Positions 13,701 through 28,700 of a stretch of 64,000 nt of DNA are shown one piece after another. A model generated the notes under the pieces. That model saw only the letters and a list, made by a program, of their open reading frames with translations. It was not told the DNA's origin and made no database searches. Source of the stretch: Luidia sarsii (lineage: Eukaryota; Echinodermata; Asteroidea; Paxillosida; Luidiidae); assembly GCA_949987565.1 (NCBI GenBank), contig OX465117.1, forward strand, positions 1,076,714-1,140,713. The letters run 5' to 3'. Position numbers and translations under genes: made by a program. Every line of letters begins with the position of its first letter. Position 1 is the first letter of the stretch.

Positions 13701-16700
13701 TCGAATCTTGAAGTTTGACGGTGGTTTGAGTTTCAATGCATGAAGATGCGACACAATTCCTTTGGTTGCTAATCTCTGGTTGCTCAACTCGCTCTCAATC
13801 TCAGGTGAGGGAATTGTTGAAGCCCAGACCCAAGCTTTTATTTAGCAGAGTGATCACCTTGGAAGTGCGGGTAAAAGTTTGTTCTTGTGACAAAAAGGGG
13901 AAGAGAGATGAAGCCAAAGCCTGAGCCCGAGCCCGAGCCCGAGCCCGAGCCAGAGCCCGAGCCAGAGCCCGAGCCCGAGCCCGAGCCAGAGCCCGAACCA
14001 GAGCCTTCATTTCGTGTAGGGCTATATACACTCGAACTGTACAACTCACTTAGGTAGCATACGACTGAACTTTCAATCCCCATCCTGAACCAACTCACGT
14101 CACCCACATGCACATCAACTCCCTCTTCATTATAATCACTTGGGTCGATCCGTTTTGGTTGGGAAGGGGAGGCGGAATCCATATCACATTAGATTCATCC
14201 AAACGCAAGGGGGGTTTGAATTACTGCAAACCTAAAACCCACTGAAGCACAGAAACCCGTCGGGGAATTTGAGTTGACATTTATGTCCTCGACATAGTGG
14301 TTGTGCTCCCAAAGAGTTTGTGTTTCCCATAGAGTTTATGTTTCCCATAGAGTTTATGTTTCCCAAAGAGTTTGTGCTTCCCATAGAGTTTGTGTTTCCC
14401 ATATAGTTTGTTTCCCATAGAGTTTATGTTTCCCAAAGAGTTTGTGTTTCCTATAGAGTTTGTGTTTCCCATAGAGTTTGTGTTTCCCATATAGTTTGTT
14501 TCCCATAGAGTTTATGTTTCCCAAAGAGTTTGTGTTTCCTATAGAGTTTGTGTTTCCCATAGAGTTTGTGTTTCCCATATAGTTTGTTTCCCATAGAGTT
14601 TATGTTTCCCATAGAGTTTGTGTTTCCCATAGAGTTTGTGTTTCCCATAGAGTTTGTGATTCCCATAAAGTTTGTGCTTCCCATGGAGTTTTTGCTTCCC
14701 ATAGAGTTTTTGCTTCCCATAGAGTTTGTGTTTCCCATATAGTTTGTTTCCCATATAGTTTGTGTTTCCCATATAGTTTGTGTTTCCTATATAGTTTGTT
14801 TCCCATAGAGTTTATGTTTCCCATAGAGTTTGTGTTTCCCATAGAGTTTGTGTTTCCCATAGAGTTTGTGATTCCCATAAAGTTTGTGCTACCCATAGAG
14901 TTTGTGCTTCCCATAGAGTTTGTGCTTCCCATGAAGTTTGTGCTTCCCATGTAGTTTGTGTTTCCCACATAGCTTGTGCTTCCCATAGTTTGTGCTTCCC
15001 ATACAGTTTGTGCTTCCCATAAAGTTTGTGCTTCCCATACAGTTTGTGCTTCCTATACAGTTTGTGCTTCCCATACAGTTTGTGCTTCCCATACAGTTTG
15101 TGCTTCCTATAGAGTTCCTACTCCCATTGAGTACGAAAAGTACACGAACCACCACAAGGTTGCGACATCTCGACTTGAGTTGGACGACCATTCACCCGAC
15201 AAAACCAACAGCCTAGCGATGTGAGCATCGTCGATATTTCTGCTCAACTGAAGCCAGCGGGCAAGGGTAAGACCAAATTAAAGGGTGCCGATGTATGATG
15301 GAGGCGAGCGAGCATCAACGGATGCAGACAGGAACGAACGAATTAAAACAAGACACGGGCGGCTGGTCGCATTCGTGCGCCGCCACCTGACGGGTCAGTG
15401 CAAGGGGGGAGTATTAACTCCGAGGCGCTGAAAATACAATGTCTCACTGAGGCGGCAAACCAACCCGAGTCGGAGCAGACGAACGCGTAGAAGCTGCGGG
15501 GGAAAGGTGGCGATGCACCGTATTATACGGGGCTCGGCCACAGCCTGTCGACTTCCAATTTCAGAGGCGACGATAATGCAATGTCTCACCGAGGTGTTGC
15601 CACACTGTCGTCGGACCAGAAAGGTAGTCCCGAATACCAGAGTAAATACATCTGCAGCGTCACAACAGCCGGACTAGAAATTGAGCACGGTTGATCATGC
15701 GCATTGCAAACTAGCAACAATGTTGGACACTTACCGTGTGCACATTTGCCCATGAAGCATTTAAGGTCGCTGCACCAAGAAGAATGTCGGCCGTTCTCAA
15801 GATATTCTGCAAAAAAGACAAACATTCAAATGGATTCAGAATATTAAAGACGTGTAGAAGCTGTGCAAGACGTCATAACTCCAGAGTCACCTTTCTAATA
15901 TGTCTGGTGATGCACAGAGTCTTACATAGTGGATTGGGGTTGCAATCATTGTGAAATGAAAACTCATTATTTGGGCCATACTGAACTGGAAGGAGATTTT
16001 GGACAATATTTAACAAAACGTCTAACCAACTTTGGTCAAACATCCGGTAACATTATTGGTAAACACTGTTGAATAACGTTGTTATAACAATAATACCAAA
16101 GGCAAGAAAGTCTGATAAAAATGGCATTGTCGGGTAAAAGATCCCCAACATTTTGTTTACAAAGCATGTGGTTACAAAGCATGTGGTGCGGAAGGTTAGG
16201 AATCCAATAGGGCACCAAGATGCCAGTGCGCATGCGTGGTCGTTTGACGTCACCCCCACTGATATTGAAGGTGATCGATGAAAACTCGCATCCCATCTGC
16301 CAGCTATGCCGTACCCTACCGCACACTATTCATAGCGGTTTCCTGCGATAACCGAGCAATGGATTCTAACTAACTGAAAAGACCTTGGAATTCAATAACG
16401 GGCAATTTATTTATTTTCGGGCGGGTCGTGCGTAATGGGTCTGCCAGGGGCCACCGTAGTCCGGTCTTTTTTTTCCTGCCAGGACGGCGGCGCTCTTGAA
16501 AGGGCCTCATTTCCGCAGGAACTCGATGTCTGATGAGGTCCGCACCCCCTGCCGGCTTGGACCCGTCGTTAGTGTCGTGAATAGAAATTAATGCTCGGTT
16601 GCTATCGTCAGCAGCGATAGCAGTGGTCGTTCTGTTCTGAGCCTTGCTATATCTTATGACATGATGACTGTGGTAACAGTGCCGATCTGTGCATGATGAA

Positions 16701-19700
16701 TTTTGTAATGTTTTTTTATGGATTTGTTCGTGTGGAATTACGACTGTAATAATATGCGTTCATTATTGAATTTATATATAATTCAGGCATGTGGATAGGG
16801 TGAAATAAAGCAGAACAGATTAGAGCAGAGTAGAGCTGGGCATGGCAGGGAAGTGAAGGGCGAGACAGTGAAGGGAAAGCTGGGGCTGTATTGGAAAAGA
16901 GAGGAGAGGGCATGGCAGGGCAGGGCAGGGCAGGGCAGGGCAGGGCAGGGCAGGGCAGGGCAGGGCAGGGCAGGGCAGGGCAGGGCAGGGCAGGACAGGG
17001 CAAGGCACGACAAGGCAAGGCAAGGCAGGGCAAGGCAAGGCAAGGCATGGCAAGGCAAGGCAAGGCAAGGCGAGGCGAGGCAAGGCAAGGCAAGGCAAGG
17101 CAAGGCAAGGCAAGGCAAGGCAAGGCAAGGCGAGGCGAGGCGAGGCGAGGCGAGGCGAGGCGAGGCGAGGCGAGGCGAGGCGAGGCGAGGCGAGGCGAGG
17201 CGAGGCAAGGCAAATCAGGGAGGAGAAGGGAAGGGCAGGGAAGGGCAGGGAAGGGCAGGGAAGGGCAGGGAAGGGCAGGGAAGGGCAGGGAAGGGCAGGG
17301 CATGGCAGGGCAGGGCAGGGCAGGGCAGGGTAGGGCAGGGAAGGGCAGGGAAGGGCAGGGTGGGGAAGATCAGACCAAAGATGAGGGAAAACGGGGGAAT
17401 AAAAAAACGTAAACCATTTGAAATTAATTTAGCCTCGGATTACTGAGAAAATACGAGATAATACGGAGTCGCTTATAAAGTTGCCCACTATGTTTTACAA
17501 GCTGTAATCTCATCAATCAACGTAAATCGCCCAGCACAGAATAATCCTATATCGTCATTATTGATTCTCTTCTAAGGACGTCCCGGAAAATGCAAAAAAA
17601 GTCCCCAAACGAGCCTAGACTGGAACGATAATGAAGATTGTGGTAGTGCCGATATTACAGACGACAGGGTCTACAATTGAAGTCGGTTTCTCCCTCGCCA
17701 TTCTCAATTAACTCATGGGATGTAAGAATAATTATACTTTTGATGGGAGTGACGTTCAACAAGGCAGAATACGTGTGTGCTTTTCTAATGGCTGTTGTAC
17801 CGACCGATCCATCAGCACAACTAGCCGTGTCTCCTTTAATCTCCGTCTCCTCGGTAAACATCATTGAAACGAATGAGACTCTGCACAATCAGGTTTAAAG
17901 GGGCAGTGCGTTTATATGAAATGTTCGAGTCTGTGGTATGTTCTGAGATTGAAAAGCAGGGGTGAAGGAGGATGTTGGGGATGTGGAGAATGTGGATGCT
18001 GTTGGGGATGAGGAGGATTAGGAGGATGTGGGGATGAGGAAAATGAGAAGGATGAGGAGGATGGAGTGGGTGAAGAGGATGCAGAGGAGGATGAGGAGGA
18101 TGGAGTGGGTGAAGAGGATGAGGAGAATGTGGAGGATGGAGTGGGTGAAGAGGATGAAGAGGATGAGAAGGATGAGGAGCATATGGAGGATGTTAGGGAT
18201 GTGGAGGATGTGGATGATCTTGGAGATGAGGAGGATTAAGAGGATGAAGAGGATGTGGGGATGAGGAAATGAGAATGATGAGGAGGATAATGAGGATGGG
18301 GAGGATGGGGAGGATGAGGAGGATGAGGAGGATGAGGAGGACGAGGAGGACGAGGAGGATAAGGAGGATGAGGATGAGGAGGAGGAGGAGGAGGAGGAGG
18401 ATAAGGAGGATGGGGAGGATGCAGAGGATGAGGAGGATGAGGAGGATAATGAGGATGGGGAGGATGGGGAGGATGAGGAGGATGAGGAGGATGAGGAGGA
18501 CGAGGAGGACGAGGAGGATAAGGAGGATGAGGATGAGGAGGAGGAGGAGGAGGAGGAGGAGGAGGAGGAGGAGGAGGAGGAGGAGGAGGAGGATGAAGAG
18601 GAGGAGGATGAGGTGGATGAGGAGGAGGAGGATGAGGTGGATGAGGAGGAGGAGGTGGATGAGGATGGCGGCACGCCGCGTTTGAGGAGATTGACGAGGA
18701 TGAGAAGACGGTCATCAGGTGAGGAGAAAATAAATTTAGAAAATAAATCAAGAAATCCTACAGCCGAGCGTGGGGACACCCCCCCAAAAAAAAAAAAAAT
18801 AACTGCCTCTCCAACCGCGAAGCTGCTGGCTTTCTGACGTCACGGCAGTCTATGAGGGCACACAAATAATTAATAATCGCTGGTGTTGGCCAGAAATATG
18901 AGTCATCGCTTGCCGCGTGCATTGTGCTTTCCCCATATGGGCCCCACAACCCAGAATGTATCGCGGTGCATTCAGCCTAGAATCAGCACATTATTCATTG
19001 GCATAGTGCATTAGTGAGTGCCGTGTACTGCAAACTGTATTACCTATCTAAGCTCAGTGCTAACTGTCGGCTCGTTAGGTTAGCATTAGCCGCTCATGCT
19101 AATCGACCTGCATCAATGTGCAAGTGTCGAATGCATTACTGGATGGAGTAGTGCAGACTGAATCGTTAATTGGTAATATTTACCCCAATTAACTCTTAAT
19201 TTCGACGGTTTGTATTCAACAAGTGAGGACTGTATACGCTTTTGCAATACGGCCGAGTGTATAATTGAAGCTTATTTCTCTACGGACAAAATGCATTATT
19301 GAGTTTAATGGGGCAATCGATCATTGCTGTGAACATATATGTTATTTTTTGTCACGGCCTTTTCTGTTAGAATATCCCTAAAATGGCATCACTAAAATCT
19401 TCCTTTGCTCAAATATTCAGCGCAGTTGTCGGCTAAAGGTTCTGAGATTATATTCTGAGCACTTCGTGGTCAAAGTAAGATGTTTGTGATGACTCCATGT
19501 AATAATGTATTTTCTTATTTTTTTCGTGGTTCTGGGAAGGACAGAGGAATACACTATACTCCTCGCCCGTAGACTTATATAGTTTTAGATATGAAATGAA
19601 ATAATCTTTGCCTTTGCCAGTCTTTGATATGCATGTTTTTCAATATCATATAAATGTAATTAGACAAGGTTAGTTGATGAAATGTCGTATTTTGTTCTAC

Positions 19701-22700
19701 TCTCTAAATGCAAATGAGTGAATAATCCACTCGCACAAAGAGTAAAATTTCCTCAAGAATGGCCAACACCTCTCCAAAAGAGTGAAAACACTAAAAGTTA
19801 TGGAAACAGCTGGGAATGGAGTAAAACACCACTCTATAGATGAGCCATAATAATGGAGGACAACTCTATTTCGAGTTTTCCTCCATATGGCTCCTTACTA
19901 GAGTGGAATTTCTCTCCACTCTTAGCGGTTTTCACATCTTTTACAGTGTTTTTCACTCATTTTGAGCGGTCTTGGAGCCATTTTCACTCCTTGAGAGAGT
20001 GAATTTATTAACTCTTTTGCTGTACTTTTTGCAGTGCGCCGAAATCTTGTTTTACGTCGACGCATCTATAGCCCTGCATTCACTTAACGTGAAAAGCAAT
20101 ATTGTTTGTAACAAGGAATATCTTTTATGAAATCATTTCAAATTACATTGAGAGTGTAGTGCCTGCCTTGTCGTCAGTGGTGTATATGTGACCCGGCCGG
20201 CACAGCATAATGAGGAATAACCCCACTTTTGAGATTCTGAGGTTTTCTAATGATGCGACAGAGTATACCATTAGCTTTCAAATGATATCAAAATATAATA
20301 TCCTCTAATACTTAACATTTCCGAAAATAAAAAAAGAAAATTGATTTGTAATCGAATCCCGAAGATACTTTAATTTCAGGCGTTGTTTACTCAAAAAGTG
20401 TTTTGGTGGGATATTCCTCATGTTGTTGTGCCGAGTCACATATATCATAGCCTGTCTCTCTGGTAATGCCATAGTTTCCCTCACCTTTATGTAGGCATCA
20501 GCCTCAATCGTTGACAAATCCGTTAGTCCGTCCTTGGCAAGAAGGACCAGCAGCGTGTCGACGGCTGTTGCCAGCTGCCCGGAGTACGCCACACTCTCCG
20601 TGCACAGCGTCAGGAGGTCGCTGGCGACCGTGGTCAGGTTACCAGCGACGATGGTGCTCGCATTGCGTGCCTGTGTTAAACCAGCGAAATCAGAATACCA
20701 GTTAAATGCAGTGTCTGAACAGAGTATACGTTTTTGCAGTGCGCCGCCATCTTGTTTTACGTCGATTCAAAGTCATGCAGCTAAACGGCCGACGTACATG
20801 CAGGAATAGCCTTGCATTCACTTAACGTGGATAGCAATATGGTTTTTAACAAGGAATATCTTTTATGAATCATTTCAAATTACATCAACTGAAAGCACAT
20901 TTTTAGCACGTGAATTTGAGAATCAGACCAGGGCTGGATTTATTTCACAAAGCCTTACGACGTATCGTAACTCAGCTTACGACTGATGACCCATCGTGAG
21001 TTGTGATAGTCTGTATGGTTTCTGTGCATCGCTCATCGTCTTGCGATGGATCATAATTTACGATGAGTTCGGTGGAATCAATGCTAGATCAGGTATATCA
21101 GATCATCTGCTGTCATGATCAAATCATTTTACGTGCGTGACTAAAGCCATTTTTCCATTGGACTTGCTTTTGTAAAATTCGCCAAGATGGTGGTTTTCCC
21201 ATTTTCAAGCTCAGTGGAAACGGGCCGGTGAAATTTCCTCTAGGTTACTTTTACCGAGTTTGATTGTTACATCTATCGGCCAATCCAGTAAAACCATACC
21301 TGATCTGGATTTTCACAAAGCCTTGCGATGCATCGTAACTCAACTTACGATGGATAACACATTGTAAATTGATCGTAAGTTACGATGGGTTTAGTGAAAT
21401 TGGTCTAGTGGAAGCACTCCCCTCGGTACACACCCACATCGGAACACACAGGTAGGATATCTGCCTGTGTGTCAGGACAAGACGCTGTACAATGGTTCTG
21501 AAAACACGGCACTCACTACGATCTAACGCCGTCACGATGGCAACCGGAAGTGGGTGTTTTTCGCGGTCATCTGAGGTCAATATGTAGTCTCAAAGGTCAC
21601 GCAAGATTGCCACATGGATTACTTTAAACCATCGTCTGGCTTAAATTTCCCGGCCCTATAACTCCAAGTAGGAACGGCGAAGATTGAATCGTTTGAAATT
21701 AAACCATCGTCTCGGATAAATTTCCCGGCTCCATAAGTCTCAGTAGAAATGGCGGTAAGATTTACTTGTTTGAAATTGAACCATCGTCTCGATTAATTTT
21801 TTCCATTTATTAAAAGTCCATGCAGTGGAAAGGCGGGTCCAGCGTGATCTAGGAGGGCGAGACGGATTCAACTGAATCATTTAAAATCACATGAAAGCAT
21901 CATATTTTCACTAGGATCACACTACTATTTCGCACCGATTCACCAACTTTAAAGTATCAATTCGTCTCCACGTTTCCTGGGAGGTGTCTCGAATATCCAA
22001 CCGCGGGCTCTCCCTGTCATCCGTCTCCTGCCGACCCGTCTCTGTCTCTCACCCCTTGCACCCATCTCCATCCTCCTCCTCTCCATTTCCTCTCTGAGAT
22101 GGATCATCGGGACAGCACCTTTTCCCGCAGTAACCAACGCTGGGGATTATATTTCTTCCTCTATGGCCCCCCGGGTACCAGGGAAGTTTTTTTTTCGTCT
22201 CTAATCCGGAACCCTAACCCACGCTTTTCCCTCATTCACGTCATCACCTCCTTGTAAATAATCACTCAGAGACTGAAATCGAATCCCGCCCGGTCGGCTC
22301 GCGTTTGCCACACTGCTTTGCCCACGCTTCGAACAACCCTGCACCATTAGCATATATGCAAATCAAGCACATGCATATGCAAATATTTAATTTGCATATT
22401 CATCTCAAAAATTAGATGGCCGTTTCGATCCTACCAGGAGTCCAGGACCTTTCTCAAAGGCCTTTCTCTGCCTTTGAAATTTTCACTTTGGTAAATTTAG
22501 TCAGTTAGCAGTTAGCATTTTCGTATATTTTTTCCTTGCAATATTTTGGTATATTGTGCTTGGATGAGTATGTGGTTACCTCATTTTTTGTATAATCAGG
22601 CAACCAAGTAAAAGCCGATTTGCATATTCATAATGGGGTCTTGCATATCATTTCGTTAATCCGGTATATTTATTGCAATGGTCAATATTTTTGGCATAAA

Positions 22701-25700
22701 TTATTGTGCTTCAATAAGTCTGTGGCTATATATCAAATTTGATAATTGTACAGTTAACCAAGTGAAAGTAGATTTGTATAACTATGCATACCGAGGTCTT
22801 GCATATTATTTCGATAATCTTGTATATTTATGGCAATGGTCAATATCCTTTTAATATTGTGCTTCAATTAGTCTGCGGCTTTCTCTAAAAAAAAAACCCC
22901 AAATTGTACACGTTATCACCAGAAAGCAAATGATACAAAAATAATGCAAACTGCTGATTTAAATAGCCCAAATGAAAATGTAAGGATCCTAGAAGCTCCT
23001 TTCTCAAAAGAAGACAGATTCTGCCTTTGAGAAAGGTAATTTTTGTTTAAGATGGAAACGTCAGGCCATCCACATATTTGAGATGACCGACTTCATCACA
23101 TGCACAATGAGCTATTTGCTAACTCGTAGAACAAATGTTATTCTAACATTGAATCAATACTGTCTAGACAGTTATCCGGAAAGTAAACCAAGCTAGAAAT
23201 TCCTTGTTTTGAAGATTTCTTGGACTCAATTGCCGATAAGCTTACTCAGTTGACCCGAACCATTTTTCGGGAGAAGTTATCATACTCATGTTGAGGCCGC
23301 GTCTTTTCCGCACCCCATAGATATGCTATAAGCTTGCGATTCCTCTCCCAGATTAAAATAAGTAACTAAAACTCTATTAGTACCACCACCAAGTCTTATT
23401 TAAGTATCGAATTGGTTATTTTTCTTTTGTAATCTTCATTGTGTATAATCCTATATAGATAATTACCATCATATTGGATTTAATGTCTACTTTGGCATGC
23501 CATACATCCATCAGAAAAAATGAATAATTGGCGGCATGTATGAAATAAATAATTACATTTTCTAATAGGTAGGATCAGATCAGGATTTCGGGGAGGTTTT
23601 CTCCATAATAGGAACATAGGTTCATTTGTGCGCGCATAGATAGGCAGTTGCCCGTTTTTTTAGTGTTGCATGACCCGATTCGCGCGCCATACATGTGTCA
23701 CGGGCAGTCTGTGTCGTCACAAATCAACGACAGCGACACAGCGGGTCCCCGGGCAAGTGCACCAGGCGAGCGCTGGCCGCTGAAACGTCTCTCGGCCGCG
23801 ACAATGATGGATCGTGCCTGTCATATCCCTAAGCTGCCACAGATCCCTCATTCTGGCCGAATCTTGTCGCTTGCCGGAAACGAGTTTCGTGACCACAGAA
23901 TGACCGGCGTTGAGAACAAACGAGAAAAAAAATCCAGACTGAATTATTTGGGCCGTTCATCCATTCACACTGACAGGTACATTGCTCTTGGATATGAGTT
24001 GATCGGTTTATATATTACATGAGTCTGACAGAGTATACAAGAATTAGGCAGAAGCTCGATACGTCATTGAATTATTCATGGTCTTGCATAATAGATTCGC
24101 ATCGTTCAAGTTTGGGTCGTAGGCACAATAACGGGACAGGGTGACGTGTTGACCAGACCGGGCGCTCGTGAAACACTCATTGTGGCGGTTAACCATTAAA
24201 GCTGATGATTGATAATCGTTCAATTTTAATAAACCACTCAGAAACTTGTGTGAATAGACCGATTGCGCGACCACTGTTTACATGACGTCAAGTGACTTAT
24301 CATGGGTAGTTTTTCATCTCATTTTGCACAGAGTCGTAATGGAAACATACAGAGAAAAATGTGGAGAATATAATAGTCTTCTGTGCTCGTTCCCACTCCT
24401 GTTCTGCGCCAAATGAGATGAGAAGATACCCACTATAAGTCAAGTAATGACATGTAAACATCGCGCGTGCATTCGGTTTATAGGTCACGACCAAATCTAC
24501 GGAGGCCCATAAAAACTACCAGCCTGAAAACCATTGATTTGCTCGAACGTTCAGGTGATTGTACGGTTACTGGCTTGTCCAAAAACCTGTTCATATTGAA
24601 GGAGCAAGTAGATAGACCAGTTGCATGGATTTCTTTGAAAGAAACGGTAAGCCCTGCTTTATTTTGGCGTGAGCCTCTGCTCTTTCCCAAAACCCGGCTT
24701 AGGCTTCGGCTCCGGCTTTGTCTCTGTTATCCAAAAGCTGAAAACACGAGTTGGAGCTCTTAGTTGAAGTTAAGACTTTGGGTTCCTTTTCAAAATGCAG
24801 TGTATTATTGAAACACAAAACAAAAGGCCTTCAGTTTCCATGCATTGTACTTTAAAATGGATGAAAGAAAGATATGCGGGAAACGCAGTGGCTGTTGTTA
24901 CGGCAGTCATCCATGTGGTTCCCTGACTTGATTGTATTTCGTCAGCATTGCAGGCTGGTTGAACCAGTCTATGAGCTGATAGTCATGTTCCAAGAGCTAA
25001 ACATCCTGACAAATACTTCGAAGTCAGGGAACCACACGGACGACTGCCGTAACAACAGCCACTGCGTTTGTGGGTCGGGCTCGGGTTTGGTGCATGCGCA
25101 GTTGGTAGTTCCGCCTTCCTACTGGCTCAGATAATGTGGATTAGACGCACTCATCAGCAGTAACTGTTAGAGCCAACTTTCTTGATTTCGCTTGCTTCCT
25201 CATGTCTGCGTCTAGAGCCGGGTTGATCTTGTTTTGTTTACCTCTGTTTTGGGCGATGCTGTTATGTTCCACCGTTTGCAACATGTTTGAATCAAGATGT
25301 GCTATTCTGTCCTAGACTGGCCCGCTAGGCCTCTCTCAAGGATGCACCCTTTGTGCAAAGTCGGCAGAGATATTATATTCAACCGCCCCGGGGGGAAATC
25401 AATGCAAACACAAGAAGGCTTCCATGGAAGCCGCCTTTCGTCGGCTCGTCACTCTGTCAGTGTTTCTTTTTTAACCAAGGAAAGGACAATTCTTCCGGCG
25501 GTCCTTTCTGCGCAGACGGAAGATTGCATTAAAGTTGCAGGACAGACGATGAGGCACAAGACCGCCTCCCATCCCCAGTCTCCTCTTCGCAGTTTTATCA
25601 GTTGTATCTTGTCCTTGCCCTTGCTCTTGTTGTTTTTGTTCTTCGTCTTCTGTGTCCTCTTTTCCTCACATTTTTTTTCTTCTTCTTCTGCTTTTTCTTC

Positions 25701-28700
25701 TTCTTCTTCTTCTTCTTGTTTTTTTTTCTTGTTTTTTTTTTCCTTTTTCTTTTTCTTTTTCGTTTTCTTTTTCTTTTTCTTTTTCTTTTTCTTCTTCTTC
25801 TGTTTCTTCTTCTTCTTCTTCTTCTTCTTCTTCTTCTTCTTCTTCTTCTTCTTTTCTTCTTCTTCTTCTTCTTCTTCTTCTTCTTCATCTTCATCTTCAT
25901 CTTGTATATATTTGTCCACTGTATTTTGTGTTTCATTTGGAAAATAAAGTTTTCCTTTGAAAAGTAAAAAAAAAAGTCTTCTTCTTCTTCTTCATCTTCC
26001 CCATTCTCCTTCTTCTCTTTCTCCGTTTCCTCCTCCTCCTCCTTCTCCTACCCCCTCCTCCTCCTTCTACTTGTGCTTCTTCTCTTTCTTATTCTCTGTC
26101 TCTTTCGTCGATCTTCCTAAAATAGCGTATAATACGAATATCAAATTGCCACTCGAATATTAAAATGCGGCTGTCACCGGTGCTTCGGAATGCCATAAAA
26201 CTGCCAGGCACGCGAAAGGTCGTAGGGAGGGAGAGAGCGAGTCGCGACGAAGGGGAGACAAAGACAGACTGGAAGGGACGGATGGATCGGAAGGGGGGAG
26301 GGGGAGCCGCAGAGATGGAGAGCAGCCGCGTGTCTGTCTGGTCTCTCCGAGCACAATCCACCTTGGGCGCGATCTGCCAGTCGCACCCGTGGGAAAAATG
26401 TTGATGGAAAACCATACATAGAGAGAGAGGGGTAGACAGTTCGACTTGAGGCGGCCTGCAAATTGCCTCGCCTTTGCCTTTTCGCTGTCATTTGAAAAGC
26501 CGATATGCCGCCAATCTTACAAAGCTGAATCATCTAGATGCATGGACGTACATCTTCCCCTCCTGTGTGTGTCTCTCTCTCCTTCCCCTTTCTTTCCCCC
26601 TCTCACTCTCTTCCCCCTCTCTCTTTTCTCTCTCCCTCCTTCGCCCTCTCTCCTTTCTTCCTCTCGCCTCTTTCTTCTCTCTCTCAGCTTCCTCTGTCTG
26701 TCTCTCCTCTTTCGCTGTCTTACTCCCTCTCTCCATCTCCTTTTTCCTTCCTCGCTCTCTCTCCTTTCTTCCTCTCCCTCTCCCTCTTTCACTCCCTCCT
26801 GCTTTCTTTCGCCTCTTTAGTCTGTCTCTCTCCTATTCACTCGTCTCTGTATCTCTCCACCTCTCGACCCTCTCTCACTGTCTCCTCTCTCGGTTTCCAT
26901 CTTTGTCTCAGTCTCTCTCTCCCCCTCTCTCCGCAAGTCTATCTCTCTCTGTCTCTGTATCTGCCACTTTCTCCTTCCCTTCTCTCGATCTATCCCCCTC
27001 CCTCCTTGTCACTGCTTGCCTTATTCACTCCCCCTCTCCTTCATATTGTCTATAAATCTCAAACACCCCTTTGTTGGGGCTACTCTGAAGAATAAGTTCT
27101 CCCAAAGTGTTGCTTGATTACCTCAGAGTTTTGAAACAAACCCCCTTTTGAAAGCCGTGTGAGTTCACTGCCATGCGTATGATTATAAACATGCCCCTAA
27201 GCTAAGTTGAAACGCTATTCGATATTACGTGGTGCTATAAGTCTGAGAAAAAGGGTCTCGGTTACCATGGTAACGGTCGTTGTGAGCATGCGCATTGTTG
27301 GCTTGGGAATATCGTCAACAAGTACAAGGAAGCATGCATGCAGCGATCTCCATTGCTATAGCTCCCTGTCCGCCATTTTAGCTCACCTAAGGTAATTGGC
27401 TTTTACACCATGCTTCCTGGGCTTGCTATTGCCTTGTTTGTCATGCAGTCAGTGCAAATTAGCGAAATGAGAGTACCGATATAGAGCGACTTCTTGCGTC
27501 AGTTGCATGAACAGCGTGTATTTTGCTAATGGGTCGCAAGTTTATTTTGGGAGATTAGTGCCTTGTTTACAGGCAGTGCAGTGCAAAACGACCTAAGTAC
27601 TAAACAAGGTGGCTTCTAACACCATTTGCATCCGTTGTAAAGTCCATTAACCGTAAGGAAAATTCTAGCATATTCATAGCTCCAGTCTGGAATAAGCAAG
27701 GAGGTATTAGGCGAGCCTAATACCTCCTTGGAATAAGTACTGTTGTTCTTGTTGCAACGTGACATTTGACGCCATACTGGATTGACAGGCGACAACGACT
27801 CCTGATAGGCCAGATGTTGGTTGACTGGAAAAGGGGGCGTGGCATAGTATTATAATGAGACCGAGGCAGTGCTCGGCTTGGGGTGAACGAACTGTACATG
27901 GTCAGTAGGCTATTCCGTTGCTACGAGAATTAGCGTTCAATTTACCTGCTTGTAGAGATCCTCGAGAGCTCTGAGCGTGCAACCAGTGTAGTTAACTGGT
28001 CCCCACGCCCCATCCTGCCCACACTCCCGTATCGCCTCACCTACAGTACAAGCAAACACACATTTGCCATTAACCATCGGTGCACAACTTCTCCAAACAA
28101 AATAACTCTCAAAAGTTAGAGGGCCTGACGTTTCGATCCTAGCAGGACCTTTCTCAAAGGTCAAGTGACACGGACATACACAAACAGTCAGGGGAAGGAC
28201 AGCCCTGACACTCATGACAGAGGAAGGACAGAAGGAAAGGGGGTGGGATGAAGATGTACACCAAGGGAGGTGAGATTCTCTGCATCCCGCTCCCTTCCCT
28301 TCTGTCCTTCCTCTGTCATGGGTGTCTGGGCTTTCCTTCCCCTGACTGTCAGTGTCTGTCCTTGTTTAGGCCTACTATTTGGGAAGGCCTCTTCCACAAT
28401 AAATCTGGATAGCTCGGATTTAGTTTAAGTGCAGGTACGTTAAACCTGTGGCTTAGTTTCCAAACCCTTTCCAGTCGAGTTTCCTTTGCTGTTTTAACAA
28501 ACAGGAAAAGTGATATTCAAAACATTTGCAAACTGCTTACTGACTAAAATTACTTAAATGCAAATCTCAAAATTTAGTGGGCCTGACGTTTCGATCCTAG
28601 CAGGACCTTTCTCAAAGGCAGAGTGACAAGGACAAAACAGATACATGTACACGAAGGAAGGGGAAACAGGAACATAACTATTAAGCTTTTACCACAATCT

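Noticed and set aside
14281..15191. Frames with NTNSMG repeats, which might be taken for a repetitive protein
   Set aside because: The 18-bp minisatellite lies inside a receptor intron. It has no start context or flanking coding sequence, and several frames are open at once.
16716..17446. 195- to 197-codon frames (ALPCPALP / GQGRAGQGR)
   Set aside because: Pentamer arrays stay open in all frames; this is not a gene.
28060..28215. Extension of the HormR exon upstream ([17 protein letters not shown])
   Set aside because: That peptide is the translation of the dispersed CTTTCTCAAAGG repeat; the acceptor at 28041 excludes it.
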